From Epiperipatus broadwayi (Eukaryota; Onychophora; Udeonychophora; Euonychophora; Peripatidae), in NCBI GenBank assembly GCA_028023455.1, contig JAQFVV010006293.1, forward strand, positions 3,047,844-3,111,843: 64,000 bases of DNA. Reading direction: 5' to 3'. Position 1 is the first letter of the stretch; every line of letters starts with the position of its first letter. The notes under the pieces are model-generated. The model was not told the DNA's origin, ran no database searches, and saw only the letters and a program-made list of their open reading frames with translations. Made by a program: the position numbers and the translations under genes. Positions 36,601 through 48,708 of this stretch are shown here, one piece after another.

Positions 36601-38560
36601 GCAATTATTTTATCTAAAACAACAACAAATTTATAGCTATTTTAAGGGTTAATGTACTGATTTGCAGTAATATTCTGATAATAGATAAAAGATGAATTAT
36701 TTTAAAATGTTTTAGCAATTACAGTGCACTGCAAAAGATATAAGTAAAAAATCACCTCCATTAAATATATTTAGAAATTAATATTAGTAGCTGCTTATTG
36801 TGACATAATTTAAGTAAGAATGATGCAGATAATTTGAAGTCTTTAAATTGTTTTATATTTCATATGGATTATGGATAAATAAAAATGAATGAAATTTTAA
36901 AACTTCAAAATGATCCTTTCCTGTTTACCAGCTGTCTATAGTGTAGCTGATATAAGTTGCTATCAGTGCTCTTTTTCCCCTTATTATTTGTGATATCAAA
37001 ACATATAACTTCTTTTGAAAGTTTATTTATAAATTCGAAAGAATAGCCGTAAAAACTTTAATAAAATAAGGCAAGTTTTTTTTTTTTTTTTAAATTATAA
37101 GAACTAATATCTAATATTTTTTACATAAAATAATCTCTAATCTCATTGCTTTTGCTTGTTTGGATCATAAATTTATAATGAATATTGTTAGAAAGTTTAG
37201 ATTATTTTACATTATAATCATTTTCAGGAAATAATATATATACTTTTTATATGAAAGCTTGTAGCACAGTGGATAGTGCACCAATTTATGATTTCTTGAA
37301 TCTGGACTTGACAAAACTGGATTTTTTTCAGGTTTTAAACAGGTTTTTTTTTTCCAGATTGTTCATTCATATGTATATGTCCCATCCAACTAGCTATCAG
37401 ATTATTAATCAGTAATTGGGTATCTAATTATTCGTAATGATAGATAAAATAATGTTGGAAAATTTGCTTCCCTGGAGAGGAATGTCTACTCCAGGGTTCT
37501 TTTTGGAGAGCTCTTTACTATGCATTCAGCTATTTAAAGGCAGTTTTTTACTTTTTGACATTTTTTTTACAACGTATATATTGAATATATATATATCTTA
37601 CTATGCATGTATCATCACTATGTTCCATTGTAACTTCAGAAGAAAAAATAAAAGTTATTGAATTTTGCAATGATTACATCTCAATTCATGAAGCATTAAT
37701 ACATCTTCATATATTATACTTTAGTTCTTCAGTTTGTTTATTTCACATCTTGTAATACTATATTTTAGTCTTTTAATATACACCCAACAAAATAATTGAA
37801 TATATCATAATAATATTCTAATAATTAAGTATATAACAATATGACAAAACATGAATAATTAATTTCTCTTCATTTTTTCTTTTTCAATAATAAATATTAT
37901 ATTTTTTATAATTTCAAATGTTATTTTTTAAAAAAAATCATTATCTGTTAATTATGTTTATTAAAATATTAAATATATAAATGTATAGTTTTCTAATCGA
38001 TATCATCATTAAGACTCCTTCAATAAACATGTGACCATTTTAATTCCAGAAATAAATAAATAAAGTAATTCTCCTTTATTTTTTATTTATTTATTAAAAA
38101 TGAATTTTGCAATGACTTTGCAATATAATTCATGAATTATAAATTTATCACATACCCATACTAATTTTTTCATCATTTTAATAAAAGTAATCAATATTCA
38201 GTCTTTTTTTTTTTAGAGTAACTTTTGAGATAAATTTCATAACATAATTCGGGGTTACCTCTTGAATAAAACTGTATTCAAGTTCATTGTAATACAATTA
38301 TTTTTTTTAGAAAGTGTGTTATTCTTCATTTAATATGCCTAGCCCAATGATGACATGCCTTTATAACACCATAATATTCAGCAAACTGAAGAATATATTG
38401 ATTATCTTATGGCTCTGCTATTATATTTTTAAAAAAATTTGCATTGCATTTATATTAAGTATGTAAGAATATGACTCATTTTATTGCAATAAATTTAGTA
38501 TAACAACAGTTCTATATATCACTAATTTAGTTGGAAGGAGTATTTTGATTGTCTTTTGGA
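36601..38560. other. AT-rich intergenic DNA with a tRNA-like fragment at 37255-37310
   Basis: GCTTGTAGCACAGTGGATAG at about 37259-37278 fits a Pol III A box (TAGCACAGTGG), followed by a poor B-box-like stretch, so a decayed tRNA-derived SINE head is possible. Nothing else is recognised. Confidence 0.35.
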
Positions 38561-39063
38561 TGATTCAAGATTTGACATAGCAGCCTTTAATCATAAATCC
38601 AATATATCTTGATTTAGATTTGGACAAAGATATACAGTTTAATGAAGTTAAAATCTAAAAAATGGAAAAATTGCAGATCCTGTTGAGATTCTTGGAGAGG
38701 TTTTAAAATGCGATGGAAATGTTAACAATGCCATCTATTGTTCTAAAATATAGAAATATAGGGGATAGATAAGATTGAAATTATCCAATCTCATTAAGTG
38801 ATTTCCAGTCATAGATAAATGTTACCAGAGCCCAATGTGGATTTAAAAAATCAAGCAATATTATGGACGTGGTTTGTGTTGCCAGGAACATACAAAAAAA
38901 TTATTTGGAAGAAAGCATTTGACTCAATTAATTGAAAAATTCAGTGGCACTGTTTGAAATTAGTTGGTTGTTCACCAAAGTTTATATGTATTATGTAGCT
39001 TCTACATTGTGTATTGTAAGGAAATATTATTACTATAGATAAAAAATATGAGAAATTGAAATG
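38561..39063 (+). pseudogene. Old LINE, 5' half, split by a later RTE insertion
   Basis: Plus-strand relics in order: DLDKDIQFNEVK near 38620, then a degenerate D.IP.EIL/VLKCDGN-like block near 38690-38720. Then QCGFKKSSNIMDVVCVARNI near 38832-38890 (the RT QCGFR..RST.D.IF..RQ segment), and VGCSPKFICIM near 38965-39000. The RT continues at 40643 after the intervening minus-strand RTE copy. Heavily mutated. Confidence 0.68.
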
Positions 39064-40642
39064 AAAACTATATTCATCATCATCATCAACCATTATCAAT
39101 CCACTGCAGGATGAAGGTCTCTCCAAGTTTAATCCATCTTCTCCGATCTTTAGCTTCTCTTCTCCACAACACCCCTGCACATTTTCTTATTTCATCCATC
39201 CATCTCACATGTGGTCTCTTTCTGGGTCTTTTACAATCTCTTGGAATCCAGTTTAAAATTTCAATTGTCCATCTATTATCATCTCTTCTAGCAATATGTC
39301 CAGCCCAACTCCATTTCAATCTTTTATCTTTTTCAATAAGGTCAGTAACACCTGTTTGTTGTCTTACCCATACATTGCGTTTTCGATCTCATCTTGTTAT
39401 TCCCAACATACATCTCTCCATACTCCTTTGAGTGGTCTGAAGTCTCTGTATTGCTCTCCTATTAAGTGTCCAAGTCTCAGATCCATAAGTAAGAACTGGT
39501 AAAACACATTTGTTAAAAACCATCCTTTTCAAACACATAGGCATATTTCCTTTTAGTATCAAGTTATTTCTACCAAAAGCACTCCAACCAAGTTTAATTC
39601 TATGATTAATTTTCTCCATTATGTTTCCATCTGTATTAATAATCTGACCAAGGTATTTGTAACTGTTAACTTCTTCTAATTCTTCATAATCAATCTTTAT
39701 TTTCATATTTTAAGCAAATCGATTAAACATTACTTTAGTCTTTTTAACATTTATCTTTAGTCCTACTTTTCTACTTCCATCTGCTAACTCCTGCAACATT
39801 TCCTGCAGCTCTGAAGCATTATTTGCAAAAACAACTACATCATCTGCGAAATCTAAATGACTTAAATACTCTCCATTTACTTTCACTCCTTTAGTTTCCC
39901 ATTTTAATCCACAAAATACTTCTTGCAGCACTGCTGTAAAGAGTTTTGGAGATATGGAGTCACCTTATCTTACACCTTTCTCAATGTTGATTTTTCCAGT
40001 ATCATTATGTAATCTAATTGTTGCTGTTGCATTTTTATAAATATTCTTTAAAATATGACAATATCCTAGATCTATACCTTGATGATCCAATGCTTTAATC
40101 ACTGAAGAAATGTGTATAGAATCGAATGCCTTTTCATAATCTACAAATCCAAAACATAATGACAACTCATATTCGTTTGTCCTTTCTATGACTTCTCTCA
40201 GTACCCGGATATGATCTATTGTACTAAAACCACTTTTAAATCCAGCTTGTTCTCTTGGTTGGTGGAAATCCAAAGTTCTCTGTAGACGAGTTGTAATTAT
40301 CTTGGTAAATTTTTTTATATAAAACTGATAAAAGGCTGATAGGTCTGTAATTTCTAATATCTTCTTTATCACCTTTTTTAAATATTAATATTATTACTGC
40401 ATTCTTCCAATCTTCCGGTACATCTTTATCATTTAGACATTTGGTATATAACTTTGCTAAAATTGTTTCTATTTCTTCACCTGCTTCTTTTAATATATCA
40501 ATTATAATTCCATCATTTCCTGGAACCTTTCCTTTCTTCATACACTTAATTGCATGTCTCACTTCTTTATTTAAAATTCTGGGCAATTTGGAAGATGTAA
40601 TAGATATAGGAGGTACTTGTTCTTTATTACTAAAATTATATT
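39064..40642 (-). mobile_element. RTE-type LINE, copy 3 (RT and C-terminus), 5'-truncated
   Basis: The best-preserved copy of the RTE family. On the minus strand from 40586 it reads NKEVRHAIKCMKKGKVPGND, then EDWKNAVIILIFKKGD and NYRPISLLSV (RT motifs 1-2), EQAGFKSGFSTIDHI, YEKAFDSI, and GVR followed by an in-frame stop where Q is expected and then GDSISPKLF. The catalytic HLDFADDVVVF is at 39826-39863. The C-terminus has YKYLGQIINTDG, YGSETWTLNRR and WAGHIARRDD..W. The end at 39075-39090 is a GATGATGATGA tail. Candidate TSDs aaaactatatt (39064-39074) and aaaattatatt (40632-40642) differ at one base. Several stops and frameshifts make it inactive. It would have encoded the endonuclease-RT polyprotein, but the endonuclease end is missing. 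Confidence 0.88.
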
Positions 40643-41530
40643 AGACAAGGATATTATATACTAGTTCCAACTTCGTTTTTCATTTTTATAGCTGTAGTTT
40701 TTTGAACTGTTAATAGATAGCTTCATGAATTGGGAATTAAAATGTAAGATAGATTTGATAGTGTAATTTTTATTTTGAATTGAGTAAAAGCAACACAGAG
40801 CTTTATCTTCTTGGCTTCTAGATTTATAATATGCTGATGATTGAGCTGTCTTTAACACTTTAAAAGGCAATTTACAGAATGTGTTTAATGTTTTAGTTTG
40901 GATGATGATCAACTTGAGAAGGTGAGCCAATTTAAATATCTTGATAAGTTTTTAAGTAGAAAGATAGACTTCAGCACAGACTCCAATATGTTATCGCTAT
41001 TTTTAAACAAATTAAAAAATAGGGTATATTATCACAGTTATATAAATATTGATATAGGATTGTTATTTTATCTAATTTATTATATAAGAATAAGACTTGG
41101 TCCCTATTCTAATGTAACAAAAAGGGATATTAAAATTCTTTTAATGATAAGATCATATGATCAGTTATTATTATTCATTACAATGCATGTGAATCTACTA
41201 TTATAAAATCACATATTCATTGGATTGAACATGTGAAATAAATAAATGATACAAGATTTTCAAAAAAATATTTTATAGTTCATTTGAGCATGGTTTTCAT
41301 GCAAGAGACAGACCTCATTTATTTTATAAAAATTATAGTAAGAAGACATTTTCAAAATGTGCAATACTGATTATGAAGATATGATTGAGGATAGAATATA
41401 CTAGAGAGCTACAACTAGATAAGATGTTGAAGATTTTCAGAAAGAAAAGTTTACCACAGTTTAAGTGAAAAGAAGTTTGCTGCAGATTAAGTTAAAAGAT
41501 GGCATCACAAATTATCAAATAAACAGACTA
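40643..41530 (+). pseudogene. Old LINE, 3' half, continuing from 38.56-39.06 kb
   Basis: Plus strand: a degraded YADD catalytic motif (CADD/YADD near 40835-40850), then DDDQLEKVSQFKYLDKFLSR from about 40900, and further RTE-like C-terminal text (an H..W..HV..indtRfsK pattern) to about 41500. Together with 38561-39063 this is one element interrupted by the younger antisense RTE copy. Confidence 0.68.
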
Positions 41531-42430
41531 ATGGATCAGCATTTTCTATGTGGTTTATGAATTGGTTTTGTATAGTTATTATAAAATTAATCTCTAGTGT
41601 GATATTATTATTTTCTTCTTGGTGTTGCAATGACCATATCCATTTGTGAGTAGCTGCTGTTGCTATTGAGTTATATTACTGTGTCAAAATACTCTCACTT
41701 GAAGTTGGTTGCATCTTAACTTCAAATATATTTAAATTTAACTAAATATATTCTTAATCTGGTAACCTTTCTTGTAAAATGTTGGGGAAGATTTTTAGTT
41801 TTTTTGAACATTAATTATCCAACTAAAGTCTTTACATATTAGTTTTATCATATTAAGAATAGTTTCTAGGTAATTTTTTAAATTGGCAAGGCACAGATTA
41901 CAAGTCCATCATCAAATCTATATCCCTTTTTAATATCTATTTTATGAAGCTGGAACTAGAATATAGCCCTGTTTAATACCTAGTTTATTAAAATATTGCC
42001 TCAGATTTTCCCACTTCCAGGAATTGTCATATATAGAAATTGTATGCATGATTAAGATTCTGTGGTCAATCAATTATTTTCAATTTATCAATTAAAGTAA
42101 TATATAAATCATGTTTTTGCTTATGACACTTTCAATTTGCCTTGCAATAATTTAAAACTTCTCCAGGCAATATTATCAAAAACAGCTTTTTTAAAACAAA
42201 GACAGTTTTAACTTAATCAAGCTGGATATTTTTGTCCAAATCTAAATGCATCTATATGAAGCAATACTATTTTCTTTGCAATTTTAGTCAACCAATCATT
42301 CTTAAAGTCTTCTTGTCTAAATTTCTCTTTTGCTTATGAAGTTGGACATTTTTAAAAATTCTGTGTGAAAATAGAAAACTGTTGGAATGAATAGTGCAAG
42401 ACAGGATGCAATTTCTACTTTCATTTTTTT
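41531..42430 (-). pseudogene. Decayed LINE reverse transcriptase fragment
   Basis: On the minus strand DLDKNIQLD near 42230 is followed by a FDNIAWRSF-like block near 42150. At 41945-41995 FNKLGIKQGYILVPAS corresponds to the G(V)kQGc.l.P block of RT. It is the same family as the 38.56 kb relic but in opposite orientation. Stops are frequent and the 3' part is not recognisable. Confidence 0.55.
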
Positions 42431-43336
42431 CTCACTAGGACACTTTTTTTTTTGTCAGATTACTTTCCTATGGAACTTTATATATTTGAATTAGAGTTAC
42501 AAGAATTTGACACAAGTTACAAGAAGTTTCTGTAGAGACTTGATAATTAAAAGAAAAAAAATAATTTTCTATATTTATACAATTTGTTTTTAATTAATAG
42601 TTTTTGATATAGCATGGTTCTATAAATTTGTCATTTTAAAGTATCTGTTTAATTTTAATTTTTAAGAAAATTTTAGATTTATATTCAAATAAAGACATCT
42701 TTTTTATTTGAATATATGAGTCATATTTGTTTTTTTTTTTGCATCTCACTTCAAAGTCATTAGACTTATCACTAAATGATTTGATAAATATTATGACTTA
42801 CCATTATGTGATTTGATAAATGTCATCTTATCAAAAATTCTTCAGCTCATTTTGAATTATCTTTTTTACCCCCTCCACTCTCATTTTTATGGATTGTTTT
42901 AATCTGAGGATTATTATTTGTAAACTTGTTATATAAATAATTAATATGCATAGATCCCTACTAAATACTTCTATTTTTACCTTTACAATTAATATTAATT
43001 TTTAAAAAATCAATTAAATTTATTTAAAAAATATAAAAATTTAACAAACAAATATAATAAACAAATTTCATTTAAGTTTAGTCTTTTCAGAGTTATGACA
43101 TCTTTTATGCACATAATTTAGTTTACTTCATGTCTTGCTACTACCTTCTTTAGTGATGATATATGTATGTCTATAATTTTGATCTTTAGGATATTATTTC
43201 AATGAGGCAATAAAATTATGTGTATATATATGTGCTGAAAGCAAAAGTAATTATTTTTGGGAAGTATCCTAAAGATAGATAGAGGTAAAATTTGACAGAA
43301 TCATACTGTAATTTCATGAGATCTATTTCATCAGCC
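42431..43336. other. AT-rich intergenic DNA
   Basis: No supported gene, RNA or repeat. Confidence 0.45.
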
Positions 43337-43434
43337 TTTTTTTTTTCATATGTCATAGCATCGGCCGGGACGCGAACCCACAACCGTCTGCAACCAACTA
43401 CTTGCTTGCATGGCCGCTGCGATACCTCTCGGGA
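43337..43434 (-). mobile_element. tRNA-derived SINE copy
   Basis: Minus strand: CCGAGAGGTATCGCAGCGG, then a tRNA-like body, B box GGGTTCGCGTCCC, conserved tail GATGCTATGACATATG and an A-run (T10 at 43337-43346 on the plus strand). Very similar to the copy at 48.72-48.83 kb but cut off at its head, and no TSD is evident. Confidence 0.82.
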
Positions 43435-43714
43435 TCAAAATCAATAGATGAATTAAACATTAAAATTTCTATTTTGAGCAGCTTGAATTCCTGAAATCTG
43501 AACTCAAATTTGTTTCTTAATAATAAAAGCACTGTTTAGTATGAACTAAAGTCTTAATTGCTTTTCATTTAAGTTTCAGGGTTCATGTGTCAAAAATGAT
43601 TAATTTATTATTTTTCACTTGATTTTTTTGAAAATAAAGTTTTGATTAAATATTTTTATATTATCTTGTATTGATATAATGAGCCTATTTTGCTTTGAAG
43701 TTAGATGTTGCCCT

Positions 43715-43800
43715 GTGTATTTTTGTGCAATGGTAGAATAATATAGATGAGAGCTAAACATTCAAGGATTGAATCTCAATTCCATCACTTTTTGTGTTTA
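43715..43800 (+). repeat. Degenerate tRNA-like sequence
   Basis: GTGCAATGGTAGAATA resembles an A box, and about 40 bp later GGATTGAATCTC resembles a B box (GGTTCGAATCC). This spacing fits a tRNA-derived SINE head. No complete cloverleaf, so not a functional tRNA. Confidence 0.35.
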
Positions 43801-44243
43801 ACCAGTAGGTGACCTGAGCAATGAATTATTTGGATTATTTATTTTAGTTAAATGTTTGATTCATTCAAGTGCTTGAAAATATCAGTTAAAAATACGAAAT
43901 CTTAATATCATTTAATACCCTTTCTTTCATTTCTAAAAATATAACAATTTCATTTTCATATTAATTAAATTTTTTAATATCTTGTCACAAGACAGTCAAT
44001 GAACTTGAATGGAGCATCATACTCATCAAATCAGAAAGGAGAGAAGTAAATTGACAATAATTTAATCATAGAGCATATATTCTGTTTTTAAAATGTGTTT
44101 TAATTTTAACTTTCTTACATAAAAATTTCTGTGTGAATTACAGTGTAATGATTTTTTCTATCTAGTTTTTTTTTATTTAATTGCTCTACTTTAGTATTCT
44201 TACTCCATCAATAGCCGGAGGCTATTTCATTTCTAAACTTATG
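43801..44243. other. AT-rich intergenic DNA
   Basis: No supported feature. Confidence 0.4.
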
Positions 44244-44430
44244 CTTTATATTTATAAGATTTGAAATACAGGCATTCTTGTACCTGGAACTTAATTGTAA
44301 ATATAGGGGATTTGAACTCAGACTTTCAAGAAACCTTCAATTATTCACACTATCTCATACTACTAATACACATGACCACACGTGTAGAAATGATAAATAA
44401 TCACCATATATGTGTGGAAAATGATAATCT

Positions 44431-44477
44431 GGAAAAACTGATGAGTGCTGGTTCAGCATGAAATACATATATTGGTG
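44431..44477 (+). ncRNA. Hammerhead ribozyme H4 (array unit 1)
   Basis: CTGATGA at 44438-44444, helix II GTGCTG-GTT-CAGCAT, GAAA at 44460-44463, helix III ATA-CA-TAT, cleavage nucleotide A at 44471, then TTGGTG. The core is canonical, but helix I is weakened: the 5' strand is GGAAAAA instead of GGACCAA, leaving about two pairs. Confidence 0.75.
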
Positions 44478-44485
44478 ATTATTCT

Positions 44486-44534
44486 GGACCAACTGATGAA
44501 TGCTGGTTTAGCATGAAATAAGTATATTGGTGAT
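44486..44534 (+). ncRNA. Hammerhead ribozyme H5 (array unit 2)
   Basis: CTGATGA at 44493-44499, helix II ATGCT-GGTTT-AGCAT, GAAA at 44515-44518, helix III ATA-AG-TAT, cleavage after A at 44526, and helix I ACCAA/TTGGT (five pairs). All conserved residues are present and the site is AUA, an allowed NUH triplet. Predicted the best-folded member of the array. Confidence 0.8.
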
Positions 44535-44540
44535 TATTCT

Positions 44541-44587
44541 GGACTAACTGATGAGTGCTGGTTAGCATGAAATATGTATATTGGTGA
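44541..44587 (+). ncRNA. Hammerhead ribozyme H6 (array unit 3)
   Basis: CTGATGA at 44548-44554, helix II TGCT-GGTT-AGCA with an adjacent G-T, GAAA at 44569-44572, helix III ATA-TG-TAT, cleavage after A at 44580, and helix I ACTAA/TTGGT with one T-G pair. Exactly 55 bp after H5, as H5 is after H4. Confidence 0.8.
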
Positions 44588-44704
44588 TTATTTATCTTTT
44601 CTATGTGTGTGTAATTATGTGTATCAGTAGTATGAGATAGTGTGGATAGTTGAAGATTGCTTGAAAGTCTAAGTTCAAATCCCCTATATTTACTTTATAT
44701 TTAT

Positions 44705-45319
44705 TTAAAATATTTTCTATTTCATTAAAAAAGCAACCTCTTCCATTGTAGTTTATAGGAACTAGTTTCAAAAGTTTTTTAATGATTTTTAGATTTGAAG
44801 TGCAGTTACAGATATCACTGAGCTGCATATTTATTTATGTTCTCATCATTTGTAAGAGAATATACTATAAAATTATTGTTACTAATATTTATTCATTTAG
44901 TAAAAGTAATTATTGAATAACATTTTTTATTGAACCAATAAACCTGACCTGAATGATAAATAATTCTGTTATGCATAATAAATGAATGTAATAAAAAATT
45001 TAAGCATGGAAACATATATAGAGATGCAAATTTAAGAGTTCAGCTTAGCACTTGCAGTATATTAGTGTAACAGATATAAGGTAAATAGAATGATTTGTTT
45101 TAATTTTTGCACTAAATTAATTTGATACATGTAAACATGTAAATACACTTTTAAACATGTTTCAAGCCAAAATGTATTATTGGGTTGTGTTATGTAATAT
45201 TTTGCCAAAGTGAGATCAGGCCACAAAAAAATGTACTTTTAGGCTGCAAACATCTTTCAAACCACTACTTTGATATTCCTGCATTAAATATATTTTCATC
45301 AAATTGAATGTTAGGTATC
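44705..45319. other. AT-rich intergenic DNA
   Basis: No supported feature. Confidence 0.4.
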
Positions 45320-45412
45320 ATAATTTTAAACACTAAACATCACATGATTACTCTGGTTGGCACTAAGTGGCACTACTGTATGGAGAGTTTTGCCTGTTTT
45401 AATATAATTTTA
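45320..45412 (-). mobile_element. Short solo copy of the 33.6-kb hammerhead family, 9-bp TSD
   Basis: About 75 bp (cactaaacatcacatgatta..ggttggcactaagtggcac..ggagagttttgcctgtt) matches the left terminus of the 33.6-34.2 kb element plus part of its arm. The direct repeat ataatttta lies at 45320-45328 and 45404-45412. It lacks the hammerhead, so it is a strongly truncated copy sharing the same outer terminus. Confidence 0.65.
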
Positions 45413-48400
45413 TAAGACATGATCAGCATGAGCTAAACTAGTGAGCTAATACTATTCTTTTGTCCTCGATAAAGATTTTTTACTCATAGTATTGATAGAC
45501 TTTTTCTAGACTAATGATATACTAAAAAATTATTTGGTATTCTTACTCCTCCCAACTTTTAGAGTTATGTATGTGTGAAAATCATATTACTGGATCCAGA
45601 TTATCCATTTTGAAATTCACATTGTATCTCGGGAAATATGAATGCTGCAGAGGTTTGTAGTTATAATAGGCAAATGCAAAAGCCTTGTGTATGACATTTA
45701 AGAGGAAAATAATTTAATAGTTATTGTGATCATCTTTTGTCGGTAGGATACTGTTATTGTAACATGCATAACAAGGAACACATCAATATATGAAAGATGC
45801 ACATTTTTAATTCTTGTTTTAAACTTTATTAGAAGTATTATTATTATTTAGATTTTCTCTTTTGTCATCAGCATCTGATTTAGGTTTTAAGAAAAATTGT
45901 GTAACAGCTAATCTCCCATTTTGCTATTTTATCCTCAAACTAGCCTTGAATAATGTTTATCTACATCTGAATTCAGCATCTTTGATGCTTTTATCATATA
46001 TTTTTATATTATTTACTTTTGATGATACTTAGTGCAAGTAAGACTCATATCAATTTAGCCTTTCCTATACTATTATCTGGCTTAATCACAGTGCTCAAAT
46101 TTGTCAGGTACTTATCTATATTAGTGATTTTATACTACTGATCTTTAGCATTTTTTTTTGATGTGTGTCATAATTATTGTTGCACTTTATTTAACCAATT
46201 TTTCATTTGTGAATTTGCTTTCAAAATATTCCAAATTTCATTTACATTGCTTTATTTTCCTCTTTTTCCATACAGGCATTAATTTAAAAAATAATAATTT
46301 TTTTTTGCAAGTATTGAAATCTTGGTACTCTGCCTAAATTTTGAATCTATACATAAGTAGTGTATATTTGCTTTAATATTTATTGATATTCATGGTATAA
46401 TCTGTAGCAGTTGGCATGTGCTGGTTTGACTATTCAGATGATGCTTGTAAATAAACACAAAATTTAATTGTTTTAGAATGCTATTAAGAATAATAGATAT
46501 TGATTATACAAAGGTTTTGAGAATAGAATTCAAAATCTGATTATTTTCATTTATTAATGTTATAGTAATTATGTTGATCTTTAAAATCTCACAAAACACT
46601 AATTTCTCTTTTGGAAATTATTGCATTTTAAATATTTAGAAATAACTTTGGATCAAACCAAATTTACTAGTTATTCTTATTTAAATAATTTCATTACATT
46701 TATAGTAAACAAATAGTTTTACTATCCTCTGCATTATACACATACATATACAGTGTAAATATTTAATAGTTTCGACTATATCTGTGATATCTCTGATTTG
46801 GATTAGTGTTTATATATATGTTGTTTCTTCCCTTTTTTGATGAAGGCAGGCAGTTTCATGTTAGTTTTTTTTTTTGTAGCTATCTGAATGACATTATATC
46901 TGACTAAAACAGATTATTGAGACTTTACCTATTATAACTAAGAATGTTTTCTAATTGAAGTGATTAGCTCCTAGACAACCTGAATATTTAGTATATTCAG
47001 TACATGGTTTCCTAAGTGCAGTATATATATTCATCTTTGTAATGCGATAGTTCGTTATTCACTTCAAACATAATATTAGAATAAACATTTAGCAATAGCA
47101 AAATATCATATCAAATTGTTGAACGTATGTTGATCAATAGTCAGTAGGTGTTTATAATCAAATAATCCAATGTTTCTGCATAGAAGAATTTTAAAACTAC
47201 TGCATCTTTTTCGCAAAGCTTGGTCTTAGAATTTTTTTATTTTATTTTATAAAAAAGAGAAAATTCATTAAATGCGTTTGATGTTAGTTTTAGAAAATGA
47301 ATTCTGTACTCCATGCTTAATTTAAATTTACTAATTGAAGTCATATTGTCTGTCAATTGCTAATACTAATGTATAATTACCAGTAGTCTAACAAATTTGA
47401 AAAACAAACAAGATTATTTACAATAATTTATAAATCAATCTCTTTTGAGTTTAAATGCAATTAACTTTTAAAAAATTACTACTTTGCCTACTATTATATT
47501 ATCTTTTTATTATTATTACTTTTTTGCTTAATTATCATTTTTTTAGAATCCCCTTTCCTTATGATAAAAAGATACTTTTTTTCATTCATGTGTTTTCTGA
47601 AAATAGTGGCGCTGAAATAAACGGGAGCAAATTTTTTTATTTATGTGTATGTAAAGGTGGAGGAGGATGAACTCCCTCCCCCCTCCTCACTCATCTAATT
47701 TTTTTATATAGTGAAGACTTTCAGTGATCTTCATCTTTTACTCTTATTCTGTATAATTGATTTGTGATTGGTTATAGAAATCACTCACATGATTTTTTTT
47801 TTACGTAACATCATTTAGCCTGGTTCACTTGTTGCTAAAGAATTGCTGTGGTTTGCTTGGGGAAAAATTAGTTCCGCAAAATATTTGTGAATATATTTCT
47901 GAATAACTCTTTATTCCTTGGATATTAAATTATTACCATAGCTGATGTTTAGTTTGTGCTGTTTGCCGACTTTTGTTAGTGAGGATGTAAAAGTTAAAAA
48001 TAAATTAGGTTCAAGGTAAGATATTTGAAAGTTTCATCAATGGGATACACTTAAACTGCTGTCTAAAGTTTTTTTTTTTTTTTGATTGACCTATTTAATT
48101 TAGTATCGTATTCTTGGTTTAACCTCATTAACTGGATAGTCAATTAATTTTGAAGGATTATTTAAATCATTCCGAATTTGATTTACATATTTTTCATTTT
48201 CTGATTTTTTTTTATTTGTATTTAAATAAAGAAATATTGTGTGAATATAATGCGTTTTGTTAAATATAAGATATATACATACTAATTCAAGCATGCATTA
48301 TAAATAATTTTCATTTAATTTTTTTTACTAACTTTGAAGTAATGTGACTTATATTTATCTGCCTAGGGATTGAAATAATTTGATAAATAAATTTCTTTAA

Positions 48401-48708
48401 ATATAGCTTCATTTTGATTGAATGTTATTTAATATAGCAGTACAAATATAATTTAGGTATGTCTTGTTTCTCATTACACATCTAATATTCTTATTAAATA
48501 GGATATGCTAAAACTTGCCTCAAGTTAAACGATGTCCTACAAAAGATTTCTGTGTATAAAATTCTTAACCAGTCTAAAATTAAATTGCTAGAATCAATTT
48601 TATCAATTTTCTAAAAAGAATGTCCACCATTGACTTTCAAGTGTCATTATTTGATCTTAGTACTATTTTCTTGTCTAATTAGCTACTCTGCTCTTGGGCA
48701 GTAAATTT
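45413..48708. other. AT-rich intergenic DNA, no recognised gene
   Basis: The minus strand at 45.85-46.3 kb gives scattered retroelement-like words without a clear motif, too weak to call. A purine-rich/pyrimidine-rich palindromic patch (ggtggaggagg..cctcctcac) lies at 47655-47692. Poly-T runs occur at 48070-48082. Confidence 0.4.

Larger units (their letters stand above)
44244..44704. mobile_element. Inverted-repeat element with three tandem hammerheads, 12-bp TSD
   Basis: Direct repeats ctttatatttat (44244-44255 and 44693-44704) flank inverted arms of about 110 bp (about 44297-44405 and 44584-44692; ataggggatttgaactcaga against its complement). The arms contain a tRNA-like head: on the plus strand at the right, GATAGTGTGGATAGTTG and the B box AGTTCAAATCCC. 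Between the arms are three hammerheads in 55-bp tandem repeats, all on the plus strand. The left side has about 41 bp that the right lacks (tttgaaatacaggcattctt..). Same family as 49.1-49.97 kb. Confidence 0.83.

Noticed and set aside
39111-39502. Plus-strand frames of 68-106 codons
   Set aside because: They are antisense shadows of the well-supported minus-strand RTE C-terminal coding.
45850-46300. Minus-strand retroelement coding
   Set aside because: Only scattered suggestive words without an ordered set of motifs, so not reported as a feature.
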